A stretch of DNA of 64,000 nucleotides, from assembly GCF_029227915.1 (NCBI RefSeq), contig NC_079876.1:28121828-28185827 (forward strand), in the 5' to 3' direction. The position numbers were made by a program, and so were the translations under genes. Positions 34,450 to 47,000 of the stretch are shown one piece after another. Within the stretch, counting starts at the first letter, position 1. Each line of letters begins with the position of its first letter. This DNA comes from Hydractinia symbiolongicarpus (taxonomy: Eukaryota; Cnidaria; Hydrozoa; Anthoathecata; Hydractiniidae). The notes below the pieces were generated by a model. That model saw only the letters and a program-made list of their open reading frames with translations. It made no database searches and was not told where the DNA came from.

Positions 34450-34619
34450 TTGAATGGTAATTAACCGAAGTCACGTAATAAAGCTACAACAGCGATTAAA
34501 CACAAATGGATATTCATGGCTATTCACTACGTTATGACAAAACTCGTGCTTCCACGTTCCATCAATTTTACTTTTATTGCGATTTTCTTCCTTCTGCTCA
34601 GAAATGCGTGACTATGGCC

Positions 34620-35312
34620 AGGCCAATCTTCTGACAGTGACAAATAAGTAGCCAGTCTTAAGACTGATCTGCCCAATCTATAGACATACATGTCCAATAT
34701 TAGAATATTCGAGGAAAGAGAACAGTGACAATTTTAGACTGTACCTCTTGAAAGGAACTTTAAATTGAAACTTTTCTTGGCAAATCAAAAGGCAAGAGAA
34801 TTTTGCAAATATTTATACAAATATGTGTGTAAAAAAATTGAAACTATTCAACCATATATGCCTGACTATCGCTAGCTAGCTAAACTTCTTATTCAAAATG
34901 AAGTTAATAGCTAACGATTTATCTGATTCGTATATTTATATTTATTTTTATATTTATCTATATTTTTATATAATTTGGTCACTACGAGCTGTATATAAAT
35001 GCCAAATGTATAATACGTGCTAGCTATAGCTAGCTACTGCCATTTTTACTATGCCCAAAAACTGGCCTGGTCAATTCAACAGTTTTTTTGTTTTTCGTAT
35101 TTTGTTTATCATATACCCAAAATATGATGTTTTAATGTACCTGAGAATGGTTGTTGGGTCTTGCAAACAACAGAGCTTGTGTGGCTCATCCCTTCTTTAA
35201 AATTTAAAAGGCGTCTAAAGATTGGCCTTGCCCAGTCTTAAAACTGGGCATTTCTATGTCTAAAGATTGGGCAGTGTCTTAAGATTGGGCAGAACAGCTC
35301 TAATCTTGTAAT
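34620..35312. mobile_element. Inverted-repeat element with iterated GCCCAATCTTnAGAC motif
   Basis: The left side (34620-34695) has CCAATCTTCTGACAG and TGCCCAATCTATAGACATA; the right side (35210-35312) has the complement several times (TATGTCTAAAGATTGGGCAG, TCTTAAGATTGGGCAG, CTAAAGATTGGCC). The two sides are inverted relative to each other around an AT-rich core. Exact ends and target duplication are not clear. Confidence 0.5.
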
Positions 35313-35599
35313 CTTGATTTCTCAGATACCCCGGTCGTCGGAGATGCATTGGAAAAGCGGGAAATTCAAGATGATGTCGCTATCGATGAAAAGGTCTACT
35401 TCATTGAAAAATATATTTTGAGTTTTTGTAACTCATCAACAGATTTATTCTCTATAAAACAAATAAATAACAGTTTAAAAACAGTTTTATTAAAAAATAT
35501 GCACAAACGTTCTCAATTATTTATTGCCTACAATTATTTTTTGTAACGACAGGCTGTAAGCCTGTGTTTTAATTATAACCAAATATATATTGCTAGTTA

Positions 35600-36001
35600 C
35601 AGTCGACGCTTGACATTTCAAATACCTTTTTTACGGGATATGTCAGTCATTGCAATCTCTTGTAGGCAAAATTATGTTTTGTATCTCGAACTCCGTTATT
35701 TTGAGCTTTTGTTTCGTCAAACTATTTTTTCAACCCTGTTGCTAATAAAACGTTTGATTGATACATAAAAGATATCGAATGAATAAAAATAAAAGAATAT
35801 CGAATGTTTACAAATTCAGATTTTTGAAATCCTCCGCATTTCAAAATCGGCTACCAAACGTTGACGCAAAAGTGGAATGCTATAAAAAAATTGCAGACAG
35901 AACGTAAACTTTCGTAAATTAGTACGGGTATTTCGTTATCTCGAACTTCCTTGATGCTTTTTCGTCAGTCCCCAAGAGTTCGAGATATCAAACGTCGGCG
36001 G
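35600..36001. mobile_element. pogo/Tigger-like MITE
   Basis: Flanked by TA (35598-35599, 36002-36003). Ends are CAGTCGACGCTTGACAT and, on the complement, CCGCCGACGTTTGATAT (13 of 17 identical). Internal copies of ATCTCGAAC near both sides are typical of Tigger-like terminal repeats. No coding capacity. Confidence 0.5.
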
Positions 36002-38073
36002 TATACAATTATTCTGGAGCCTTCACAATGCAACTTTTTCCGCAAAATGATATTGCTGGTTGACTGTTTTAGCTGAACTCAGATTGTTCCCTGGATTTTT
36101 ATTTACACAAAGGTGGTAAAAAAATTGTGTTTACACATGTGTCTAAGCTGTACTAAACACTTTCATAGCTTGGTGACTGTTTTTGCTATAACGGTGTATC
36201 AACAGGTTTTAGCCTGTGGTTTTACATCAGCTGAAGTTGCGAGAAAGTTATTGTTAAAAAGTCGTATTCAATATATTTTATCGAGCCGTAAGCGATAAAC
36301 TGGAATATATGACACGCCGTGCAATGTATTAAGATGTGCGTCAAGGTTCACCTGCGCTTGAGCGCTAAAGATCACATCGGTCATCCAGCTCGTCTAAGTA
36401 ATATTGCACACTGTATGTCAATATGTCTGTGCGCGTAAGATTGCAAGAGCGCGCAGATACGTATGAATTCCCGTGGATTATCCTCGGGTTGCGCCTGGTC
36501 TGACAATTATTCGTAATGTTAATATTTCCAGTATAATACACCCTCACACATATTAATATTTGAGTGTGCTAAAATAGTTTTACTTTTTGTACTCGTTTAA
36601 GTCTTTTGTAGGAACCAATTTCGTGTGTTCAAAGACGCAATTTTTTACCAATTTTTTTTACCAATTACCAATTTTTTTAAAAAATGTTTTGATCTAGCTT
36701 TCGATGACCGGCGTGACAGTTGATTTCTTTTGAGTTTAAACATTTGTTTTAAATGTCCGACTTGATGATAAAATATAGCACCTGTTTGCTCTGACACGGC
36801 ATCGGAAACCTTATCGGTTAATAATTGTGCCACCTAGAATCTTTTCATCTTTGTCAAAGGTATAGTTAGTGTTTGTAGAGAGTCCAACATTTTAAAACAT
36901 CCTACACATTTCTCTATAATACTACGACTTTCACCTGTAAGCAAACAGATCATTGCCAGAAGATTAATACCTAATTGTCGACAGGTGCGAAAACATGATG
37001 ACAGGATAACAACATGGAATTGAAAACCAAACAAATGTTTAGTTTCTGTAATAGTTAAAAAAAATTTTTTTTTTCTTTTCAAAATTATATTCCTTATTCT
37101 TGATATGCTTTGAGATTTGCTGCGTAACTTGTGAAAGCTCACAGTTTAGATTCTGTATTGAATGTGGCATCGAAAGTTTCTGTTGAAATGAGTTTAAACT
37201 CAGAGGGAAAAAGTCCGAGAGTATCCAGAATTACAAAAAACGTCCAACAAAATATTTCAACTCTCCAGACGATTGTTGGTAGAATTAAAACAATTGCCAC
37301 TCTTTGATTTATCTTGCAAGACACATCCTTCATGAATATCATTTCAGCTGTCGTTCAATTAAGTTCTCACTTGAGTGTGTGCTATACGACGTTTCAAAAA
37401 CATAGGCGAAGGCACACGTAGATACGTTTCTTTTACTGTATTTATCACGTAAGACAGTTGCAATGTCGTTTAAATGGTTGTGGTTTTTCTCTTTTTTTGC
37501 TTCCTCGCCATATTCGAATTATCTTTCGCCCAAGAAATCCTTTTGCGTTTCAGAAAATATTTTCTGTTTTTCTATGTTATTCCTTTTAACCTGTGGTCTT
37601 CTCACGCCCTTTTGTTAGCCAAGTGCGCTATTACGGCGAAAAAAATACACTTATAAATGCAGCTTCTTTTGCATTCACGTACAAATTTTACTGTTTGAGT
37701 TTGTCTTGGGATACAAATTTGAAAATAGCTTTATCTTGTTTCTCACTTTTTTTAAAATTTTTACTGACGTCAGGGTCTACCCAGGGGTTCAAACATGGAA
37801 ACGAGGCTTAGCTCATGGTTAAATCAATTAGACCACAAGTGATTAGAGTTACTGGATAGTTGTCATTACACAACGTTTTACTCAAGAAATTGAAATGTTA
37901 AAATATTCGCGTGTATTACAAAACACCAACCTAATAACAGAGAAATAGTTTGTTTTTATTGTTAGTTACCCAGTCCCTATGTTGTATCGTGAATAATAAG
38001 AGACAAGAATAGTAATTTCTTCGATATCCGCAATCATAAAATTATATTATTATTTCCAAAGTTCTTTCTTGCT
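36002..38073. other. Gene-poor stretch downstream of the MFS gene
   Basis: Several minus-strand open frames of 60-100 codons (36645-37342) are hydrophobic and basic but have no recognisable domain, no shared frame and no convincing splice sites. I do not call them genes. The segment at 36465-36495 has a GTGGATTATCCTCGGG hairpin like the Helitron ends but lacks CTAG. Confidence 0.4.
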
Positions 38074-41000
38074 TTAAAATTTTCTATTATCCAATACTGG
38101 TGAAATTGTTGATGCAAACACACTATTTAGTATAAATAAGACTGATACGACGTAAAAGGTAAAAAATTGGTTAAACGGGAATCCAATTGAATCAGTACTT
38201 GACGAAACGCGTTTGATGTTTGTGAGAGACCAGGAATATAAACTGCCCAAAACTGCTGGTGCAACACATCTAACATAAAATAAATGAAAAATTAAGAGAG
38301 AAAAGCGCCTGAGAAGTTAATGAAACCTACATGAGACGGCAGTTACTCCAAATGGTTAAAACCCCTTACCTTCCAAATGACGATAAAGTCATTGCAAAGC
38401 CATTTGCAGATCCTAATAGGTCAGATGGAACTGTGTTATTGAGAAGAATATTGACTCCGATAAAACCACCAATCAAACATAATCTTAGTAAAATTAAAAT
38501 GAACACCACAGCCATCCATAAACCAGTGCTGAAATAATAAAAAAATAGAGAAAAAAAGGAAAGCTAAATACCGGGATGTTTTATTTCACAGTACCATAAA
38601 TTGCATACAGAAATTTCAAGAGTTTGTGACATGAATACAAGATTTGCATTTGAGAAACCAATTGATTCTTTTATATGTACATGAATTTGCTAAAACAAAA
38701 TGATCCAAAATTTCTGTAACGAAAGAATTTATCAAAATAATAGCACAATATGTCATAAAAAAAACAGTATAAACCTAAATATTTTAAATCATATGATATC
38801 TTTTGAGCAAAGCGTTTTTTAAGAAACAATTTCAAAGGACACAACTACTTTAAACAGACATGAGTATCATTATTTTAATATACGAACCTGTTTGAAACTA
38901 TCCCAACCAGAACTGGTAACCATGGAAAGAGAAAGGCTGAGAAAAGGTTGCTTCCAATGAAAACCTATAACGTTATTATGGTCAGTTTTGGGTAAAAAAT
39001 AACCTGTTCTGTTACAATCGCACTTGTATATGACCTTACATAAAATCGGCTGTCAGACAATGGCGGTTGGCTGGCAGGGAATAAATTGTATAAAAACATG
39101 TTCCCAGTCAAAATGTTCTACTGGAAAAAAAGGTATGGACAATTTGCATTGTTTTTAAGTAATTCACCAACATGGGCATATAGATATTCATCTAAAATAC
39201 CTGCTGTTAATAGAATGTCAAGCACCTTTTCTCAAATAGGTGGGCTAACAAACAATCTAAAGGCCATGAAGGACAAGCTGACTTGTGAAAAAATAATATC
39301 GTCTAAGGCTGTATATTTAATCTAGCCATTAGTTCTTTTATTACAACTGGGACTTTAAAACGTTTATTATACATGTGTAAGTGAAAAGGTGCCTTGATCT
39401 TTGGAATTTAGCCCACTATGCACCAATATATTGTCCAACATTGTGCAGCAGTTAATTTCTCATCAATATTTTTGCTTACCTTTCTCGATCCAAAATGTTC
39501 AGTGATCTACATACAAAAGAATTATGATCAAGCTAATTCCCTTTTTTAAAAAAAAACGTTTACATTGAAAAAAGACGTTTGGCACTGGTTTATCACCTCA
39601 AATAACACCTATCTATTATTTCAGAAGGATAGTAGGTAGTAATTACAAGTACATTCAATCAAACATGCCGAAGATTTTTAACTTACTTTGGGCAAGAACA
39701 GAAACTGGGTTGGAAGTATTAAAACAGCAACAATTAAGAGTGTTAAGCCAATCTTTGATGTAGAGTATACCATACCATCTAAGTATATATAAAAAATAAG
39801 CAAAGAATAAGATAAGCCGTAACGCTATCATCTTTAAATTAGAAGCATTTTCAACACAGCAACGATAATATATAAGGTAATTTTTGACTATTACCTATGT
39901 ACTTATGCTTACATTTTTAACTGAACTTACTGTATTCTCTTGCTGTAGATGCAAATAATGGGAACAGTTCTTCACTTCCGATTGCTGCAATAGAGTAAAT
40001 CCCATAGAGTAGACTAACTTGGATGCACTCTTTTACCCTGAAAATAAAGAGAGACGGTTTAATATTAGAAGTGTGTCAGAGCTCATCGCGTAAGTTGAAA
40101 AAATGACGCCAAAACATTTTCAAACACGAGCACAACAACTACTGCAACAAAAAGCCCGACAGCGGCAACGAAAATATTGACGGCGACGACAACGAGGAAA
40201 ACAATAGCAACAAGAATAACGACGGTAACACCAACAATATCAACAGGGATAACAAATACAATGACGGTAAAAAAGAAAACAACAATAAAACCAATAACGC
40301 TTACAATTACAACAATGGCAACAACATGTTTAGCCGATTAATGCACAAACTATTGAGCACAAATGGAAATGACTAAATTATGAAATGAACTCACCTGAGT
40401 AACTTCACTATCTTAAATGTCTTTAGCTTTTCTAAACAACCTTTTGCATCCTCGGTTTCATTTATTTGCTGCACGATGTTCTTTTCCAAATTTTTATCTT
40501 TGATTTTAGTGGAACTGCCATATTGACATTTATGGACTGACGCTTTTAATAATAGTGTCCGCTCGTTGTTTTCTCTAAATAATACACACCCTGAAATTAT
40601 TGTTAGTGCTGGTTATAGCTAATACTCGCTGCGATTTTATCTACGCACAGCGCGCTACAGTCACATGATTGAAATGTCTGCAAGCACTGCATTAAATAAC
40701 TACTTAATAAAACCTCTTGGATTTCGGCGGCTATGTTGTAGTGGTTGCGCAATGAACTTCTAATCATATCGATTGCAAGTTAAAGTCCACAAATCGGCCA
40801 ACTTTAAATGTAGTGTTGTTAGCCCATTTGGGACCTTCTACTTATGGCCAATTGGATTGTGTGACAGGAAAGCAAGTTAGAACAATATTATCCGGGTGGC
40901 CACAGAATTTGGTAAAAGAAATTCCATGACTTTTCCATGACTTTTCCGTGACTTTTCCATGACTAAAACCGTTAAGAAAAATTAAACCCCTAAATTAATC

Positions 41001-44000
41001 AATTATCAAACAAACCATAAATTTCATTATTTAGAGAACAACTTTGCTGAAAAAAGTACAAGTACTTTTTTCTACATGATGAAAAATAACAAAATCGTGT
41101 CAAAATATAAAGAACATATATATTCATACAGAATATTCATATAAAATCAGAACTTTAGAAAAAAATAGACTAGAAAAACAACAAATATCAACTAATATCC
41201 TATATCGAGTCTGTGAGCATTGACGTTACTTTTCTTTCTGAAGATCCTTAGTTAGCTTCTCAACAGCTTTATCTAGATCGGCTATGTTAGCTTTCTTTTC
41301 GGTGAGCTTCCTTCTAAAAGCATTTGCTTTAACTAAAAAGTCCATGTTCTCAGATTCCTCAACTTTGTAGCAGAGTTTTTCAATATCCGTGTTCAGTGCA
41401 TTGATGGATGAGATTAATCTTTTCTTATAGTTTTTAACATTGTTGATTTCGTCTGTTATTGATTTTCTTTTGTTTGATTTCTTGTCTTTGTTGACTTTTC
41501 TTTTTTGGTCTTCCAGATGTGTTCCGTATCTTTGTCCGGCAGCTTTACAACTTTTCAACAGACCATTACTCAATTGATACTCATGCAAATCCACATTGGA
41601 TGATTGTAGGTGGTCATATACAACTCTTTGGCTAACAATACATTTCTCTTGAAGATTCTCAATCCCCGTTCAACAGAAGATTGACTGTGTGATAATGTGA
41701 AGATCACTTTACAGATGGCCTATAACGCTTTTTGATCTTTGACATACGGCCTTAGGAATTCATCCACTCTTGATTTGCTGAAATCAAACTGCACAAACTC
41801 TTACTTAGTAGGTGCGTCGAGCGATGACAAGAATTTCTCAAGCTCTTCCTTTGCCGAATCTGCTACAGAAGGCAACATATGATCAACCTGATGAAGCTTT
41901 TCAACCAGAGATATAAACTGACTTGCAGCTTTCTGTCGGTTCTGTACCATATTGACTGGTGATAATGAGGAGGAGTATCGAACGATAAGATACTTCAAGG
42001 GACTTCTCTCTTGTAGCCTCAATATCAGATTAGTTAGAAAAGCCAAAAAGAAAAAAAGAAAAAAAAAAGAATCTTTTCGAAACTGATGTTTTACCCCATC
42101 TGTTATCTCCTTTGACCGCAAGATAGCCTTTACAGCTGTGCCTATGTCAACTGGCAATCAATTCTGGACCTCCTCAACATCAATGTTAATAAGTTAATAC
42201 ATTCCTGTCCCATGCTACAAGCTAGAACTGTGCTAGGACTCCCTTCCTTAGAAGAAACATTTATTGAAACCATTTTTACCACACAGATTACATCAATATA
42301 AGTTACCATTGCTTGTAAATTAAGCAGTCACATGACATAATGTATAATAAAACAAATTTATAGTATAATAAAACCAAACACAACTATGTTATATTGCAAC
42401 AAAGCTTGACAATGAAACTGTTCAAAAAATGGAAATTAAGTTTTCTTGAAATTTATGCTACAAAATATAAACTGCAAAAATATTTAGCCAGTCAAAAACT
42501 TAGGTTGTCAAGGAAAAAAAGTTCTATGACTTTTCCATGACTTTTTCAAGAAAATCCTGTTTTCCATGACTTTTTCCAGACCAAATAAAATTCCATGACT
42601 TTTCCATGATTTCCAGAAATTCCATGACTTGTGGCCACCCTGATTATACGTGCCGTCAGAGGGGAAGAAGAGTGCAGTGATCATGTGATCATGTGAAGCC
42701 ACTGTAGTTAAAATTTAGAAAGATATCAAAATAATTACCTCGATACGTTTGGAACATATACCATGATTAGCAGTATAGAAATTGCCAAGCCAATGGTCAG
42801 AATTAAATTTGGTAGGAAAATACCAAATCGTTCAAAAAACGAACCTGGAAAAGAAAATTCAAAGTTAATAGTCTATATTCGCTTTATTTACATGAAATAG
42901 GTCTGAACTTTGTTTTTTCGTGAAGGGGTAGAACGACCCGTGTACCAATAAATATGTCATATAAATATGTTATTTTCCATGTGATGTGTACCATCACATG
43001 CAAAATATAATAGATAAATAAAACACTTCTTGGAAACAAGGAAACAAGAACCCTCCTGATGAAACAAAAATAAAAAAAGCAACTTTTTGAGCAACAGTTC
43101 TTAGGTGGTCCAACATTATGCTACCTCCCAGAATGTATTATAACAAACTTGTAATCGACCAAACTTGAACCATTTCAACTGCACAAATACTGTGATTATA
43201 ATATTCAAAGGACATAACACAGATGACGGAATATTAAAATTATTAACCTTCCTGGAAAAAGTCTGGATATTGCTGACATGGGAACACCAAGAAACCTGTA
43301 AAATATTCAAAAATGTAACACTGAAGATAATTTTCATACGCTGACATTTTAAAGCAGGATACGACTCAAGTTTAATCAGTAAAAGTGGAAATGTGGAAAT
43401 AGTAGACATACTAAAAATATTTTAAAAATTTTCACTTTTAAAATGGCCTTTAAAGCGGTTTAATGCAGCACGTGCATTTGTTATATTTCTTCATCAATTG
43501 TTAATTGCTATTTGTTGATTTAATGATATGTAACGATAAGCTTGGTTCGAACTTGTTTTTGTTTAATTGACAATCTGATTTAAATAATTTATATTTTGTT
43601 TTGTTGAGGTTACGGTAGATGGTTGTATGGGCTTTTTGTTTATCAGTGTTGGTTTTATATGTATACCAACACAGAATTCTCACGATAGAAGAATTTTCAC
43701 GGATTTTGGTTTAAGAATTAATACACTTTTTTACATTATACATCAGCGTTATTTCTACTATTTTGTTAGATTCAATGACATATTTAGTTAATGTTTATTT
43801 ACATATTTAGTTAATCGTTTGCGTTTAATGTATTGTCAACAAACAGCTTGATGTTGCGCAAGAAGGAACAAACACAATGAAAGCACAAAAGCTTTTTATT
43901 TACTAAACCGCGTAAGAGACCACAGGCGTATTGGAACACCAGTACTTGTGATGGATAATGTTGAAATTCTTGATACGCCACATAAATCTGTGTATCACAT

Positions 44001-47000
44001 AATGACTTTGGAAGCGCTCTTGATTACTGACATTAAACCAGATTACACAGACGAATATAGTAAACATTAAAGTTTGAATGATTATCAGGGATTTATGATT
44101 ATCACTTAACTATTCATGTTCAAGTAACTTTATAAGAACGTAGTGTAAATACTCTATGATAGGTGTGTTGATGTTTTTTACTTCTAAGGGTTTTAACTGT
44201 TTGATTGATTCATTTTAGACCTGGAGATGAAATTTAATTTCGACATATATTGTTAAAATTTTACATTGTTGGTTATATTTATTGATCAACATACAATTTT
44301 CTTGCTAATAGCTACCAACATTTTAAGGTGCAAAAATATTTAAGATTAAAAAGCCCCACCTGCAAGACTTGGTCCGATTATGAAACCAATGGAACTTGAT
44401 GTAAAAGCAATTGACATGGCAAGAGTGAGGTTTGTGTCGTCGCATACATCTGCCAAAATGGATTTTGAGATCACAATAATAGCTATATAAATTATTAAGT
44501 TGATTATTCCTAGATCTCTGGTTGGCCAAGAAATAAAATTTCTGCGCTTTTAAAAAAATAAATACATAATGAATTTCTTTTTAAAACTTTAAGCTATAAA
44601 ACGTATAGACAGCCATAGGTTACCAGTTATCGAAAGAATGAGGTTTTTCTTCATATAACACCTCTTACAGCAGTCCAAAGATAGTAGACACGCATCTAAA
44701 TGTGTTATTTTGGTGGTGTTTTTGTTTTTTAATGAAAAGATTAAATCTTGTAATAGAGAAGAAGAAGCGTTATTGAATCTTTCCATTGTTCTTTGATTAG
44801 AAAATATGAAAATTACAAAGTCCCCGCACAATGATAAACTCGAACAGTTAAGTCTTAAAATTTAAATTCTGGAGGTTGTGCTCCTCTAAAGAATATGCTC
44901 ATATAAAAGAACACAATTCTTCCTTTTTCCAAAGAGACAATTGGAACAAAAATTGCACAAACAAACAGACAGAGTGAGTACAGGACTTCTGTAAAGAGTA
45001 AAAGGGCTTCGGCTCATATTCCTAAACCAAGGTACCCACAATATCTAGGTAAATCACCTCAAAAAAGGTCTCCAAACAGTTTCAGCAGGAACTAGACATT
45101 TCATTCATCCATAACTTTTCATCTGTTCGTTCAGTTTACTTTACAGACTTACCTTTTATTTTTGCAAACAATGTGAACAGAGAACTTTTAACCTGGATTT
45201 GTTTACATAAAAAAATACCGCCAATAATTTCTCATTATTTTGAATATAAAATAATTCGAATATATGAAATATCTTTCTCTTGTTAGCCAATCAAATTTAA
45301 GGTATTTTTGACGCTTATGATAAAACCGATTAGTGCCCGGTAAACACTAATTTAACCTCTTTTGACAAGTGGAAATTTTGAATTATGCTCAGCAATATTT
45401 TACAAAATCGCAAATAAATTAAAACATGGCGATACTTTATACCACAATACACACAGCACTTTACACATCAGTAAATGATCCCAGGATAAACATAACAAAG
45501 TTTTTATTTGCATTATTTTATATGTTCTTCAGCCTTCAATAATAGTCTGTAATAAGGCTTCAAGTAAATTATGGCATTAAATCAACAACAAAAGTATAAA
45601 GTTATAGATATACAGAAATCACTACCAGTCAATAATACCGGCAATTAAAACTACAAAAACAAAGATAAACAAACCTGAAGATGCTCCCTGAATAAATCGA
45701 GTAATGATAGCCCAGTAGAAACTATTGGTAAATCCAAATACCAGTGTTGAGAACATTAGTAGCGTAGTTGACACAATCAAAGCTGACCTTTTTCCTTTAA
45801 CATCTGCAACATAGCCCCAAGGTAAACTGTAAAATAGCAAGGAAAACATAACTTAATTTTAAACGCACCTTTAACAAATGAAACAACAACAATTCCCTTA
45901 TACTGACCTAAATATCATCCTTCCTACGTATATAGAAGACGCAATCATACCAGCGTATAGTCCTATATTAAGTATAAAAAAATTCAATAAATTTTTACCT
46001 GTAGTAAGACATTATACAACTATTAGATTTGCCTTTGAGGATTAAAACTGCAGCCCTATTTTAGTGACTATAGAAATTGCTAAATTTAGCGTTTCGTCAG
46101 TTATCTTTTGAAAAGTCATGTGATGCTAAATAAGGCTTTCAAATTCACTGTACAAATCATTCGAACTCGCAAGTTGAGATCTTAAAATTAGATCTACGAC
46201 TCTGTGTGCTAACGTTAGGATTGAACTTCTATTGGGTGCTTTCTTTCGAGGTGTGTACTAGTTTAAGAGTGGGTGCTAATATCCAAATGTAGTCAAATAC
46301 AATATTTGGTACACATTTTTCTGTAAAAGAAAACTTGCATTTTTGTAGAAAAGCGTGTCACGAATGCAAGATTATTCTGGAACATTCAAACGCTGAGTAT
46401 GCGAAGAATGATTTAGCGCATGATATTCGAACTCTACTGAACAATAAACCTTTGTTTTGTTTATAATAGGACCTTCGGAAAAGAACATTCACAAGGCTAA
46501 CTCGTTGATCTGTCGCAACAAAGCGCGTTAGCATTATTAACATGTCACCTCTTGTTGTTTCTATTAATCGAAAGTATAGCCCAGGATTATTATTTGACGA
46601 TAGCTTGCCACTTAGTCAGTAAATGTTTTCCTAACGGTTCTAAGGGCGGGGTCGTAGCGCATGCGCATTTTTCATTCCAAATGCGCATAAAAGGCGTGTG
46701 TTTGTAGGTCGTATAGTTTTATGCAGTAACACAGTGACCGTAAACTAATAACTCAATTTAAGTAAAGAAGACTTGTAACAAATGATTTTCTTTTTTCTTT
46801 TATATTGTCAACATTAATGGAAAAATGGAAAATACGAAACGAAACAACACTCAATAGACAATAAGAAGAAAGTATAAGATATCTATATTTATGATAGTAA
46901 ATATATGTAGTATATACACTCTTAAACTTTCAGGGGAGTGGCTAATGGTCTTTGTTCGTAAACAATGTTTCCTTCTAAAATGGTTTTTTTACGCCGCCTG

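Noticed and set aside
36645-37342. Three adjacent minus-strand frames that could form a membrane protein
   Set aside because: No recognisable family, frames do not join by plausible splice sites, composition explained by AT-rich DNA.
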